A stretch of 64,000 bases of DNA from Kineococcus rubinsiae (GCF_011839805.1 NZ_VWPY01000012.1:1-64000); one strand, 5' to 3'. Shown: positions 8,393-17,151, counted from the stretch's first letter. Notes: generated by a model not told the origin, from the letters alone. Translations and numbers: made by a program.

Positions 8393-8503
8393 GTCCACGG
8401 AGTGCTTGTCCACCGTGGACGCCGCGAGCTCGTCACCCTCCGCCTGGTGGTTGTGCTGTTCGTGTGCGGGCCTTGCGGCAGACGGGTGACCTCCCGCTAC
8501 CAT
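8393..8503 (+). promoter_or_regulatory. inverted repeat and promoter upstream of the sugar-1-phosphate transferase gene
   Basis: The 314-nt gap 8295-8608 contains an inverted repeat GTCCACGG-N12-CCGTGGAC (8393-8420) and, downstream, TTGCGG (8473-8478) and TACCAT (8498-8503) with 19 bp between them. The same TTGCG/TACCAT pair with the same spacing occurs before the next transcription unit at 10243-10273. About 100 nt of leader separate the -10 box from the ATG, and a clear GGAGGAG ribosome binding site lies at 8598-8604. The rest of the gap shows nothing recognisable. Confidence 0.4.
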
Positions 8504-8608
8504 GGGCCACGCAAGCTCACTCCTCCGTGGCGATCGCTGGTCCGAACGGGGAGCGCGCCTCACACCGTCGTGGGTCCACCTGTTCATCCGACCCACCGGA
8601 GGAGACGC

Positions 8609-10195
8609 ATGGCTGCAGAAGAAGTCCGGGTCCTGCCCGCCCAGCAACGCCGAGTCATCGACGGCAGCTCGACGCGAGCCGCTCGTCCGCAGGACCCCTT
8701 CCTGCCGCTGTCCCGCCGCCGCACGACCAGCGCGGGCGCCCCCATCGCGGGCCTGGCCGCCCGGCCCGCGGCGCGCCGCCCCGCCTGGCAGCGCGAGTAC
8801 GTCCGCACCATCGTCGCCACCGACGCCGTCGCCGCCCTCCTGGGGGCGCTGATCGGCTGGGCCGTCCGCTTCGGCGGCGCCGCCCCGCTGCACGACAACT
8901 CCCTCAGCGGCCTCTCGGTGGCCTGGACGATGATCCTGCTGCCGCCGCTCTGGGTGGGCGTGACGGCCCTCTTCCGCGCCTACGAGCCCCGCTTCCTCGC
9001 CGTCGGCTCGGAGGAGTACCAGCGCGTGCTGCTCGCCGGCACGACGATCGTCGCCCTCGTCGGGACCGGGTCGTGGGCCTTCCAGCTCGACGTGGCCCGC
9101 GGGTTCGTCGTCGTGGCGCTGCCGGTCGCCGGGATCCTGACGATCGCGGCCCGGATGGGGGCCCGCTGGTACCTGCACACCCGCCGCGCGGCGGGCCGCT
9201 GCATGCAGGCCACCGTCGTCGCGGGGCACGCCCGCGCCGTGGCCGCGCTGGCCCGCCAGGTGCGCAAGCAGACCGACCACGGCCTGCGTGTCGACGCGGC
9301 CTGCACGCCCGACGGCCGCAGCACCCCCGAGCTCGAGGCGCTGGGCATCCCCGTCCTCGGCACGCTCGAGGAGATCGCCGACGTGGTGCGCCGCACGGAC
9401 GCCGACGTCGTCGCCACGCTGACCTGCCCCGAGCTCGACGGCCCGGTGCTGCGCCGCCTCGGCTGGGAGCTCGAGGACACCCGCGCGGACCTCGTCGTGG
9501 CGCCCGCGCTGACCGACGTCGTCGGCCCCCGCGTGGTCATCCGCCCCGTCTCCGGCCTGCCGCTGCTGCACGTCGACCGGCCCGAGCTGCGCGGCCTGCG
9601 CCACGTCGGCAAGGCCACCCTGGACCGGGGCGCGGCGGCCCTCTCGCTGGCGCTGCTGAGCCCGCTGTTCCTGCTCATCGCCGTGCTCATCCGCTGCGAC
9701 AGCAAGGGTCCGGCGTTCTTCCGCCAGCGCCGCACGGGCCGCGACGGCGTCGAGTTCACCATGTACAAGTTCCGCTCCATGGTCACCGACGCGGAGAAGC
9801 TGCTCATCGACCTGCGCGAGGACGACGACGGCAACGGGCTGCTGTTCAAGATGAAGCGCGACCCCCGCATCACGCGCGTCGGTAGCGCCCTGCGCCGCTA
9901 CTCCCTCGACGAGCTGCCTCAGCTGATCAACGTCCTCAAGGGCGACATGTCGCTCGTCGGCCCCCGCCCGCCGCTGCCCCGCGAGGTCGCCGCGTACGGC
10001 TCGGACCTGCGCCGCCGGCTGCTGGTCAAGCCCGGCCTGACGGGCCTCTGGCAGGTCAGCGGTCGCTCCGACCTCGACCTCGACGAGTCCACCCGGCTGG
10101 ACCTGCAGTACGTCGAGAACTGGTCCCCGGCCTTCGACGCGGTCATCCTCGCGAAGACCGCCCGGGCGGTCCTGACCGGCCGCGGCGCCTACTGA
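8609..10195 (+). CDS. polyprenyl-phosphate sugar-1-phosphate transferase (WbaP/WcaJ type), priming enzyme
   Basis: This 528-residue integral membrane enzyme should start polysaccharide repeat assembly by moving a sugar-1-phosphate from a nucleotide sugar to undecaprenyl phosphate. It has about four N-terminal membrane helices (roughly residues 70-200), a central Rossmann-like domain with VVAGHARAVAALARQVRKQ (about 205-220), another helix (ALSLALLSPLFLLIAVLI) and the catalytic bacterial sugar transferase domain. That domain shows FRQRRTGRDGVEFTMYKFRSM, RRYSLDELPQLINVLKGDMSLVGPRP and KPGLTGLWQVSGRSDL, so all key motifs are intact. The preferred sugar cannot be read from sequence. It heads the rightward part of the polysaccharide cluster. 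Confidence 0.93.
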   Translation: MAAEEVRVLPAQQRRVIDGSSTRAARPQDPFLPLSRRRTTSAGAPIAGLAARPAARRPAWQREYVRTIVATDAVAALLGALIGWAVRFGGAAPLHDNSLSGLSVAWTMILLPPLWVGVTALFRAYEPRFLAVGSEEYQRVLLAGTTIVALVGTGSWAFQLDVARGFVVVALPVAGILTIAARMGARWYLHTRRAAGRCMQATVVAGHARAVAALARQVRKQTDHGLRVDAACTPDGRSTPELEALGIPVLGTLEEIADVVRRTDADVVATLTCPELDGPVLRRLGWELEDTRADLVVAPALTDVVGPRVVIRPVSGLPLLHVDRPELRGLRHVGKATLDRGAAALSLALLSPLFLLIAVLIRCDSKGPAFFRQRRTGRDGVEFTMYKFRSMVTDAEKLLIDLREDDDGNGLLFKMKRDPRITRVGSALRRYSLDELPQLINVLKGDMSLVGPRPPLPREVAAYGSDLRRRLLVKPGLTGLWQVSGRSDLDLDESTRLDLQYVENWSPAFDAVILAKTARAVLTGRGAY

Positions 10196-10242
10196 CCCGG
10201 GGCCGAGGTGACGAACCCCGCACGGGTCCCGGCGCTCGAGGG

Positions 10243-10302
10243 TTGCGCCGTTCGGGCCTCGTCTGGCTACCATTCGCATCGAAGCGTCACGGGAAGTGAC
10301 GC
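10243..10302 (+). promoter_or_regulatory. promoter with operator-like inverted repeat before the GT2 gene
   Basis: TTGCGC (10243-10248) and TACCAT (10268-10273) are separated by 19 bp, as at 8473-8503. Ten nucleotides downstream lies a perfect repeat GCGTCAC-GGGAA-GTGACGC (10284-10302), just where transcription would begin. This is a good place for a repressor to bind or for a hairpin at the mRNA 5' end. The protein involved is unknown. Confidence 0.45.
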
Positions 10303-10345
10303 AACTGGGCCGATCAGGGAGCCCGACGGACCGAGAGGCGGAGGC

Positions 10346-11320
10346 ATGGGAGCGGCGGACACGCAGGTCCTCGACGCTCCCGTCGTCGACCCCGGCGCCC
10401 TCGGCAGCGCGACCGTCTCGGTCGTCGTCCCGGCCCACGACGAGGCCCGCACGCTCGCCGGCACGCTGCAGGCGCTGGCCGGCGCGGTCGGCACCGAGGT
10501 CGCCGACGTCGTGGTCGTGGCCAACGGCTGCACCGACGCGACCGCCGACGTCGCCCGCGCCGCCGGTGCCCGCGTCGTCGAGCTGACCGAGCCGTCGAAG
10601 GCGGCCGCGCTGAGCGCCGGCGACCACGCCGCGCTCGCCTTCCCCCGCGTCTACCTCGACGCCGACATCCGTCTCACGCCCGGCACCCTCGACGCGCTCG
10701 CGGCCACGCTGCGGCGCGAGGGCGTGCTGGTCGCCTCCCCGCGGGTCGTGTTCGACACCTCCCGCTCCTCGTGGCCCGTGCGCGCGTTCTACGCCGCCTA
10801 CCGCGAGCTGCCCTACGTCCGCGACGGCCTGGTCGGGCTCGGCGTCTACGGGATGTCGGAGGCGGGCCGCGCCCGCTTCGGCGACTTCCCGCGGGTGACG
10901 AGCGACGACCTGTTCGTGCAGCGGCTGTTCAGCCCGGGTGAGCGGGCGGTCAGCGACGGCGAGTTCGTCGTCGCCGCCCCGCGCGACCTGCGCAACCTGC
11001 TGAAGGTGCGCACCCGGACCGCTCGCGGCAACGCCGAGCTCGGAGGCGCGGAGGTCCTGGACCTATGCACCGCCACGCACGACACCGACGGCGCCGGGGG
11101 GCGCACGGACCCGACGGGTCCTGGCGAGAGCGCCGACGGGGGAGAACGCCGCTTCGGGCGGACCACCACGACCACGACCACCGCGCTCCTGCGGCTCGCG
11201 CTGGTGCGACCCCGCCTGATCCCGTCGTTCGCCGTCTACACCGCCGTCACCATCGCCTCGAGGGTCTCCGCGCGCCGCCGGCAGTCGACTGCCTGGCAGC
11301 GGGACACCTCGACGCGGTGA
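10346..11320 (+). CDS. glycosyltransferase family 2 protein
   Basis: The 324-residue protein has a GT-A fold N-terminus: SVVVPAHDEARTLAGTLQAL (about 28-47), VVVVANGCTDATADVARAAGARVVEL and the DAD metal-binding motif in VYLDADIRL (about 110). It would transfer a sugar from a nucleotide donor during polysaccharide assembly. The C-terminal part carries a run of seven threonines and a short hydrophobic segment near residues 285-310 that may touch the membrane. The ATG has GAGGCGGAGG just upstream. Wobble-type repeats encode the threonine run. Confidence 0.85.
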   Translation: MGAADTQVLDAPVVDPGALGSATVSVVVPAHDEARTLAGTLQALAGAVGTEVADVVVVANGCTDATADVARAAGARVVELTEPSKAAALSAGDHAALAFPRVYLDADIRLTPGTLDALAATLRREGVLVASPRVVFDTSRSSWPVRAFYAAYRELPYVRDGLVGLGVYGMSEAGRARFGDFPRVTSDDLFVQRLFSPGERAVSDGEFVVAAPRDLRNLLKVRTRTARGNAELGGAEVLDLCTATHDTDGAGGRTDPTGPGESADGGERRFGRTTTTTTTALLRLALVRPRLIPSFAVYTAVTIASRVSARRRQSTAWQRDTSTR

Positions 11321-11346
11321 GCGACCGGTCGACCTCAGGAGATCTC

Positions 11347-12216
11347 ATGGCTCTCGACTTCCCGGCACGACGCACCCTCGTGTCGCTACCGTCCGTCACC
11401 GAGCGAATGCCCGGCGCGACCACCACGTCCTCGCGACCCGCTCCGCGGCGCGAGGAGCACGCGCAGGTGACCATCGACGACGTCGCCTTCGACGCGCTGC
11501 GCGAGCACGAGGTGGTGGCCCACGTCTTCGAGGCGCTGTCCCGCGGCCGGGGCGGCAACCTCATCACGCCGAACGTCGACATCCTGCGCCAGCTGCGGCG
11601 GCCGCAGCTGCGGGAGCTCGCCGAGCAGGCCGAGCTCGTCGTCCCGGACGGCATGCCCATCGTGTGGGCGAGCCGGCTGCGCGGCGAGGAGCTGCCCGAG
11701 CGGGTCACGGGCTCCTCGCTCATCTGGTCGCTGTCGCGGGCGGCTGCCGCCACCGACCGCTCGCTCTACCTGCTCGGAGGCGCGGAGGGGATCGCCGAGC
11801 GGGCTGCGCAGCGGTTGCAGGACGAGGTCACCGACCTCGGCATCGCCGGCTGGGACTGCCCGCCGTTCGGCTTCGAGGCCGACGACGAGCAGCTCGCCGA
11901 CACGGTCGCGGCCGTGGTCGAGGCCAAGCCGGACCTCGTGTTCGTGGCCCTGGGCTTCCCCAAGCAGGAGAAGCTCATGGTCCGGTTGCGCGAGCACCTG
12001 CCCCAGACGTGGTTCATCGGGTGCGGGGGCACCCTGACCATGGTCGCCGGCGAGGTCTCGCGCGCCCCGGAGTGGATCCAGCGCAGCGGCCTCGAGTGGG
12101 TGCACCGCCTCGCGATGGAGCCGCGCCGGATGGCCAAGCGCTACCTGGTGCACGACCTGCCGTACGCGGCGGGGCTGATGGCGCGCTCCGTGCTCGCCGG
12201 CCGCCGCCGCGCCTGA
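11347..12216 (+). CDS. WecG/TagA/CpsF-family glycosyltransferase
   Basis: This 289-residue protein belongs to GT26, which adds the second sugar (often N-acetylmannosamine or its acid) to an undecaprenyl-linked primer. Motifs include ITPNVDILRQLRR, VVPDGMPIVWASR (with the family's conserved aspartate), SLYLLGGAEGIAERAA, VFVALGFPKQEK, and FIGCGGTLTMVAGEVSRAPEWIQRSGLEW ahead of the RMAKRY tail. A CAGGAG site precedes the ATG. Together with the priming transferase 1.2 kb upstream it defines the first two steps of repeat-unit synthesis. Confidence 0.92.
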   Translation: MALDFPARRTLVSLPSVTERMPGATTTSSRPAPRREEHAQVTIDDVAFDALREHEVVAHVFEALSRGRGGNLITPNVDILRQLRRPQLRELAEQAELVVPDGMPIVWASRLRGEELPERVTGSSLIWSLSRAAAATDRSLYLLGGAEGIAERAAQRLQDEVTDLGIAGWDCPPFGFEADDEQLADTVAAVVEAKPDLVFVALGFPKQEKLMVRLREHLPQTWFIGCGGTLTMVAGEVSRAPEWIQRSGLEWVHRLAMEPRRMAKRYLVHDLPYAAGLMARSVLAGRRRA

Positions 12217-12347
12217 GGCCCGACCGGCGCCACACCCGGGTGAGGGCGGCAGAGCCCGTCGCCCACCACCAGCACCTGTCACCAGCACCGCTCCGCAGGT
12301 CGAGCGCCCTCGCGCGCCCGGCCGGACCGACCAGGAGGACCCACCGG

Positions 12348-13706
12348 GTGGAAGCGCGGCGCACCGCCGACCTCGACCGCACCAGCACGACGACCGAGCG
12401 GGCCGACCTCCCCTCCGTCGTGCGCGAAGCAGCCGCACCGGTGCCCCCGGTGGCGTTCCTCGTGAGCGCCTACCCGGCGCTGTCGCACGCCTTCATCGAG
12501 CGCGAGGTCGTCGCGCTGCGCCAGGCGGGCGTCGTCGTCGAGACGTTCACCGTCCGCGGACCGGGAGCGGACGCCCGGCTGTCCGCGGTCTCCCGGGCCG
12601 AGGCGGAGCGGACCACCGCCCTGCTCGGCCGGCCGGTCACCGCGTACGCCGGAGCCCTGCTCGAGCTGGTCCGGACCCGTCCGGCGGCCCTGCTGCACGG
12701 CCTCGCCACGGCCTGGAGGAGCGGTCCACGCACCGCGCGGGCGAAGGTCTGGCAGCACTTCTACCTCGTCGAGGCCGCCTTGCTGGTGCAGCACCTGCGC
12801 CGGCGCGGCGTCCGCCACGTGCACGTGCACTTCGCCAACAACGGCGCCGACGTCGCCCGGCTCGCGGTCGCGCTGGGCCGCGCCGTGGACGGGCCCGACG
12901 CGGGCTGGCGCTGGACCTTCAGCATGCACGGCCCGACCGAGTTCACCGACCCCGTCGGTCACGACCTCGCGGCCAAGGTGCGCTCCGCGGCCGCCGTGGC
13001 CTGCATCAGCGACTACTGCCGCGACGAGCTGGCCGCGCTGGTCGAGGCCGGCGAGACCGACCACCTCGGCCTGGTGCGCATGGGCGTGGACGTGACCCGC
13101 TTCGCGCCCGCCGCCGACCGGCGCGCCGGCCGCGAGCCCGGCCCGCTGCGGCTCCTCTTCGTCGGCCGCCTCGTCCCCGAGAAGGGCCCGTCGGACCTGC
13201 TGGCCGCCGTGGCGCTGCTGCGCGCCGCGGGCCGCGACCTCGACGTCGTGGTCATCGGCAACGGGCCCCTGCGCGAGCAGCTGGCGGCCGAGGTCGCCGG
13301 GCAGGACCTGCAGGACGTGGTCCGCCTCCTCGGCCCCGTCGGCCAGGACGACCTGCCCGCCTGGTACGAGTGGGCCGACGTCTTCTGCCTGCCCAGCTAC
13401 GCCGAGGGCGTCCCCGTGGTGCTCATGGAGGCCATGGCCACGGAGCTGCCCGTGGTGACGACCCGCATCGCCGGGATCCCGGAGCTGGTCCGCGACGGCG
13501 ACACCGGGCTGCTCGTCGAACCGGGCCGGCCGGAGCTGGTGGCCGCCGCGGTCGAGCGGCTCGCCGCCGCCCCGCAGGAGCGGGCCGAGCTCGGCCGCCG
13601 CGCCCGCCGGCGCATCGTCGAGGAGTTCCAGCCCGCGGAGAACGCGGCACGCCTCGTGGCGCTGTGGCGCCGCACCGCCGGCCGTCGCGGGGCGGGCCCC
13701 GCGTGA
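12348..13706 (+). CDS. glycosyltransferase family 4 protein
   Basis: The 452-residue protein shows a GT-B fold. FLVSAYPALSHAFIEREVVALRQAGV near residue 40 is characteristic of colanic-acid/exopolysaccharide GT4 enzymes. The donor-binding half has FVGRLVPEKGPSDLLAAV, DVFCLPSYAEGVPVVLMEAMA and the EX7E-type region. It would act in the cytoplasm on the lipid-linked intermediate. GTG 12348 is chosen for the AGGAGG sequence 9 nt upstream; the preceding 130 nt show no other feature. The next gene overlaps its stop as GTGA. Confidence 0.9.
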   Translation: MEARRTADLDRTSTTTERADLPSVVREAAAPVPPVAFLVSAYPALSHAFIEREVVALRQAGVVVETFTVRGPGADARLSAVSRAEAERTTALLGRPVTAYAGALLELVRTRPAALLHGLATAWRSGPRTARAKVWQHFYLVEAALLVQHLRRRGVRHVHVHFANNGADVARLAVALGRAVDGPDAGWRWTFSMHGPTEFTDPVGHDLAAKVRSAAAVACISDYCRDELAALVEAGETDHLGLVRMGVDVTRFAPAADRRAGREPGPLRLLFVGRLVPEKGPSDLLAAVALLRAAGRDLDVVVIGNGPLREQLAAEVAGQDLQDVVRLLGPVGQDDLPAWYEWADVFCLPSYAEGVPVVLMEAMATELPVVTTRIAGIPELVRDGDTGLLVEPGRPELVAAAVERLAAAPQERAELGRRARRRIVEEFQPAENAARLVALWRRTAGRRGAGPA

Positions 13707-14638
13707 GCGACGGCGTGACCCACGCTGCGGAACCCGTCGCGAGCGTCGTCGTCCGCACCTTCGACTCGGCCGCGACGCTGGAGGCGACCCTCACGAGCGT
13801 GCGCGCGCAGGACGTCCCCGCCGAGGTCGTGGTCGTCGACTCGGGTTCCACCGACGCGACCCTGGGGCTCGCCGACGCCCTGGCCGACCGCGTGGTCCAC
13901 GTGCCGCGCGGGGAGTTCACCTACGGCGGTGCGCTGAACGCGGGCGCGGCCGCCGCGACGACCGACGTGCACGTGGCGCTGTCCAGCCACTGCGTGCTGC
14001 CGGACCCCGCCTGGCTGCGGACGGCCGTCTCGCACCTGCACGCGGGGGCCACCGCGGCCGTGGGCCTGACCACGGACGCGCACGGGGTCCCGCTGGACGG
14101 CCCCGTGGCCGCGTCGCACGAGTACGTGCTCGCCCACCCCTGGTGGGGGTTCAGCAACCACGCCTCGGCCTGGCGCGCGGACGCCTGGCGGCACCACCGC
14201 TTCGACGAGTCGCTGAGCGCCAGCGAGGACAAGGAGTGGACCTGGCGCGCGCTGGCCGGCGCGGGTCCGCTCGTGGTCGACCAGCGGCTGGTCGTCGTCG
14301 GCGTCCACCGCCGCTCCGGCGGCGCGGCGTCCTACTACCGCCGCCTGGTCAAGGAGGTCGGGGCCACCCACCACCTGCGGCCGCTGCCGGGGTTCGGTCT
14401 GCGTGAGGCCGTGCTGGACTGGGTCCGGCCCACGCCGCACGACCCCTACCTGAGTTCCGCGTCCCGCCTCGGGCGCACCCGGGCGATCGAGGTCGCGGCC
14501 CGCTGGGACGTCGACCGCCGCACCCGGCGTGCGGGCGGCCCCGAGGTCCCCGGGTTCGCGGTGCCCGTGTGCGCGGGCGGCGCGGACGCGGCGGCGTGCC
14601 CCGTCCCGTCGGGTCTGCGCGCGTTCAGCCGTTCCTGA
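13703..14638 (+). CDS. glycosyltransferase family 2 protein
   Basis: This 311-residue GT-A enzyme begins with SVVVRTFDSAATLEATLTSV and VVVDSGSTDATLGLADAL, followed by a region (FTYGGALNAGAAAATTDVHVALSSHCVLPD) resembling rhamnosyltransferase-type GT2 proteins. ASEDKEWTWRAL is the likely acceptor/base region. Start and stop overlap of 4 nt with the GT4 gene shows translational coupling. Its 3' end overlaps the convergent gene at 14625 by 14 nt. The donor sugar is not predictable. Confidence 0.87.
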   Translation: MSDGVTHAAEPVASVVVRTFDSAATLEATLTSVRAQDVPAEVVVVDSGSTDATLGLADALADRVVHVPRGEFTYGGALNAGAAAATTDVHVALSSHCVLPDPAWLRTAVSHLHAGATAAVGLTTDAHGVPLDGPVAASHEYVLAHPWWGFSNHASAWRADAWRHHRFDESLSASEDKEWTWRALAGAGPLVVDQRLVVVGVHRRSGGAASYYRRLVKEVGATHHLRPLPGFGLREAVLDWVRPTPHDPYLSSASRLGRTRAIEVAARWDVDRRTRRAGGPEVPGFAVPVCAGGADAAACPVPSGLRAFSRS

Positions 14639-15512
14639 CCGCGCTCGCGGTGCGGTGCTCCTCGGCCGCGGCGCGCCGGGTCCCCAGGCTGTGGGCGAGG
14701 TGCCCCATCTCGACCGTGAGCCCCTCGACGCGGTCGGGCCGGCGTCGTAGCAGCGCCCACCCCAGCCGCAGGGGCAGGAGGCCGGCGGAGCGGGCCAGCA
14801 CCCCCACCGCCGGCGGGACCGCCTGCGGCGCACCGCGGTCGGACCACGCGCGGCGCAACCGGTAGTTGCTGCGACCGTAGCGGTAGGTCTGCTCGAGGTG
14901 TTCGCGCAGGTGTTCGCGGGGGATCCAGCGCATGAGGGGTTCGCGCACGACCCGCAGCTCCCGCCCGGGTTCGTCGGTGATCCGCCAGCACAGGTCGGCG
15001 TCGCCCCCGCTGCGCTGCTCGTCGAAACCCCCGACCCGCTCCAGGTCGCTGCGGCGCACCGCGAGGTTGCAGGTCGGCAGGTAGGGCCGGAACCACGGCC
15101 GGTCGACGTAGCCCTCGACGGCGAACATCTGCTGCCGGGCCGCGGCGCGCGAGACCGAGGACGTGCCCGCCACGACGACCGTCTCCGTGCCCGCCAGCGC
15201 CACCCGCTCGTCGTCGAACAGCTCGACGAGGCGGCGCGACCACGACGGTTCGGGCCGGCTGCGGGTGTCGGTGAACAAGACCACGTCGGCGTCGGTCGAG
15301 CGCCAGCCGACGTTGCGCGCGGCGTAGGGCCCGACACCCCCCGAGCGGACCACGCGGACGCCCTCGAGGGCCGGCAGGGAACCGCCTGCGGAGTCGTCGA
15401 CGACCACCAGGTCGTCCGCGGGGCGCTCGGCGGCCCGCAGGGCCGCGAGGACGCCGTCGAGCAGCGGTCCGGGGCCTCCGGCGGGAACCACGACGGCGAC
15501 GCGTGCGACCAC
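14625..15512 (-). CDS. glycosyltransferase family 2 protein
   Basis: The 295-residue protein has VAVVVPAGGPGPLLDGVLAAL, DLVVVDDSAGG, YAARNVGWRSTDADVVLFTDTRSRPE (DxD-like DTRS) and NLAVRRSDLERVGGFDEQRSGGDADLCWRI, the pattern of GT2 enzymes that extend surface polysaccharides. The start is placed at GTG 15512 because AGGAGG lies 8 nt upstream and conserved sequence starts at once; a longer reading into 15599 would add an unlikely Pro/Arg-rich tail. It is divergent from the GT14-like gene and convergent with the previous GT2 gene. Confidence 0.85.
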   Translation of the reverse strand: MVARVAVVVPAGGPGPLLDGVLAALRAAERPADDLVVVDDSAGGSLPALEGVRVVRSGGVGPYAARNVGWRSTDADVVLFTDTRSRPEPSWSRRLVELFDDERVALAGTETVVVAGTSSVSRAAARQQMFAVEGYVDRPWFRPYLPTCNLAVRRSDLERVGGFDEQRSGGDADLCWRITDEPGRELRVVREPLMRWIPREHLREHLEQTYRYGRSNYRLRRAWSDRGAPQAVPPAVGVLARSAGLLPLRLGWALLRRRPDRVEGLTVEMGHLAHSLGTRRAAAEEHRTASAVRNG

Positions 15513-15616
15513 GGGGGAACCTCCTGGCGAGTGCGGGGAGGACCGCGGCGGGGGAGCACCACGGGCCCTCCGGACGCCGCATCCTCTCACGCTCGTCACC
15601 CCGCGTGGCTCGGTGC

Positions 15617-15622
15617 TAGCTT
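15617..15622 (+). promoter_or_regulatory. -10 box, leaderless-type promoter of the GT14-like gene
   Basis: TAGCTT ends 6 nt before GTG 15629, with no Shine-Dalgarno sequence between. It lies in the 116-nt divergent gap between two glycosyltransferase genes. Confidence 0.42.
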
Positions 15623-15628
15623 GCCGTC

Positions 15629-16591
15629 GTGACGCCCGCCGGGAGCTCCACGCCCTCCTCCGGCGGCGACCGGTTCTGCTACGTGGTGATGTGCCACACC
15701 GACGCGCCCCTCGTCGAACGGCTCGTGCGGCGCATCCGCGCCTCGCACCCCGGCGCCGTCGTCGTCCTGCGCCACGACCGCGGTCCGGGCTTCATCAGCG
15801 CCGCGGACGCCGCCGCGTGGGGCGCGCAGGTGTTCGACAGCGGCCTCCGCATCGTCTGGGGCGGTTGGACGATGGTCGCCGCGACGCTGGAGGTGTTCCG
15901 CCACGTGCGCGACACCGTCGACCCGGACTGGGTCGTGCTGGTGTCCGGGCACGACTACCCCGTGCGGCCGCTGGCGCCCTGGGCCGCGCAGGTCGCGGGT
16001 TCCGGGGTGGACGCCCTCGTCGCCCCCTCCGACGAGACGCAGGTGAACCGGTACTCGCACCGGTGGAGCCCGCTGCCGCGGTGGCGGGTCCCGCGTCCGG
16101 TGCACCGCGTCCTCACGCTGGCGTGGTGGCGGATCGGTTTCCCGCTGCAGCGCACCGTGGTGTTCGACGAGCTCCCGCGCGGCAACGGCTGGATCGTCGG
16201 CGTCCGCCGGCACCGACCCTTCCCGGACGCGGAGCGCTACACCCAGGCCGGGCAGTGGGTGACGCTGTCGCGGCGCGGGTTGTCCCGGGTGCTCGCCGCC
16301 GACGCCGCCGACCCCGTCCGCCGCCGGGAGTTCTCCCGCACGCGCATCCCCGACGAGTCCTACCTGCCCACCCTGCTGCTGTCCGACCCGGAGATCGTGG
16401 TGGAGCGCCGGCGCACGTCCTGGGTCCGGTTCGTGGGCGGGGAACCCCACCCCCGGCCGCTCACCGAGACCGACGTCGAGGCCGCCGTCGCCTCGGGCGC
16501 ACCCTTCGCGCGCAAGGTCGTGCCGGGCGTCAGCGACGTTGCGCTGCAGCGCATCGACGCCGCCGCGCCGGGAGTGGGCTCCGCGGGCTGA
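15629..16591 (+). CDS. core-2/I-branching beta-1,6-N-acetylglucosaminyltransferase-like protein (GT14)
   Basis: The 320-residue protein resembles bacterial members of the GT14 branching-enzyme family: YVVMCHTDAPLVERLVRRI, the invariant-looking WGGWTMVAATLEVFRHV, VSGHDYPVRPL, the RGNGWIVG region, YTQAGQWVTLSRRGLSRVL and DESYLPTLLLSDPEI. In eukaryotes these enzymes put beta-1,6-GlcNAc branches on glycans. Here it probably adds a side chain to the local polysaccharide, though donor and linkage are inferred only. The GTG is placed by the adjacent TAGCTT box. Confidence 0.8.
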   Translation: MTPAGSSTPSSGGDRFCYVVMCHTDAPLVERLVRRIRASHPGAVVVLRHDRGPGFISAADAAAWGAQVFDSGLRIVWGGWTMVAATLEVFRHVRDTVDPDWVVLVSGHDYPVRPLAPWAAQVAGSGVDALVAPSDETQVNRYSHRWSPLPRWRVPRPVHRVLTLAWWRIGFPLQRTVVFDELPRGNGWIVGVRRHRPFPDAERYTQAGQWVTLSRRGLSRVLAADAADPVRRREFSRTRIPDESYLPTLLLSDPEIVVERRRTSWVRFVGGEPHPRPLTETDVEAAVASGAPFARKVVPGVSDVALQRIDAAAPGVGSAG

Positions 16592-16601
16592 GGCCGCGGG
16601 T

Positions 16602-17141
16602 TCAGCTCCCCGCGGGAACGTCCGCGGCGGGGGCGGGCAGCACGCGCACGGGCCCGACCACCACGGTGGCACCGGCGGGCACGTCCTTGACGACCACCGC
16701 GTTCGCGCCGACCTTGCAGCCCGCGCCGAGGTCGACCGGACCGAGCACCGAGGCGCCGGAACCCACGTACACGCCGTCGCCGATGTGCGGCGGGCGCTCG
16801 GTGTTGCGCACCCCGATCGTCACCCGGTGGTGCAGCGTGACCGAGGCGCCGATGCGCGCGTCGGGGTGCACGATCACCCCGCGGGCGGCGTGCGGCAGCG
16901 TCAGGCCCGGGCCCACGACGACGCTGCGCGGGAGTTCCGCGCCGATGACGTTGCGGACCCAGACCTGGTCCAGGACGCCGTGGACGCGGCGCAGCAGGAA
17001 CGGTGCGGCACCGGGGCGGTCGTGCAGCACCTGGCCCATCCGCCACACCGCCGAGGTGAGGACGGACTCCCGGGACGACCGGTTCAGCGGGTAGTCGCTG
17101 CGCACGAGTTCCAGCCACTGCTTCCACGCGGATGCCGACAC
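16602..17141 (-). CDS. serine O-acetyltransferase-like hexapeptide-repeat acetyltransferase
   Basis: This 179-residue protein has the CysE-like core: an N-terminal helical segment followed by left-handed beta-helix repeats (ARGVIVHPDARIGASVTLHHRVTIG, PHIGDGVYVGSGASVLGPVDLGAGCKVGANAVVVKDVP). The conserved histidines in GVIVHPDARIG and TLHHRVTIG are present. Among glycosyltransferase genes it more likely O-acetylates a sugar of the polysaccharide than makes O-acetylserine. The start has GGGGGA immediately upstream. It is divergent from the next GT2 gene. Confidence 0.82.
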   Translation of the reverse strand: MSASAWKQWLELVRSDYPLNRSSRESVLTSAVWRMGQVLHDRPGAAPFLLRRVHGVLDQVWVRNVIGAELPRSVVVGPGLTLPHAARGVIVHPDARIGASVTLHHRVTIGVRNTERPPHIGDGVYVGSGASVLGPVDLGAGCKVGANAVVVKDVPAGATVVVGPVRVLPAPAADVPAGS

Positions 17142-17151
17142 GCTTCCCCCT

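Noticed and set aside
11040-11200. Threonine run in the GT2 protein considered as a frameshift artefact
   Set aside because: The reading continues into a plausible hydrophobic and basic C-terminus and the downstream gene has its own ribosome site; a local repeat is enough to explain it.
11664-12347. Upstream extension of the GT4 gene through the WecG region
   Set aside because: The extension is an alternate-frame reading of the WecG/TagA gene; AGGAGG and conserved sequence place the start at 12348.
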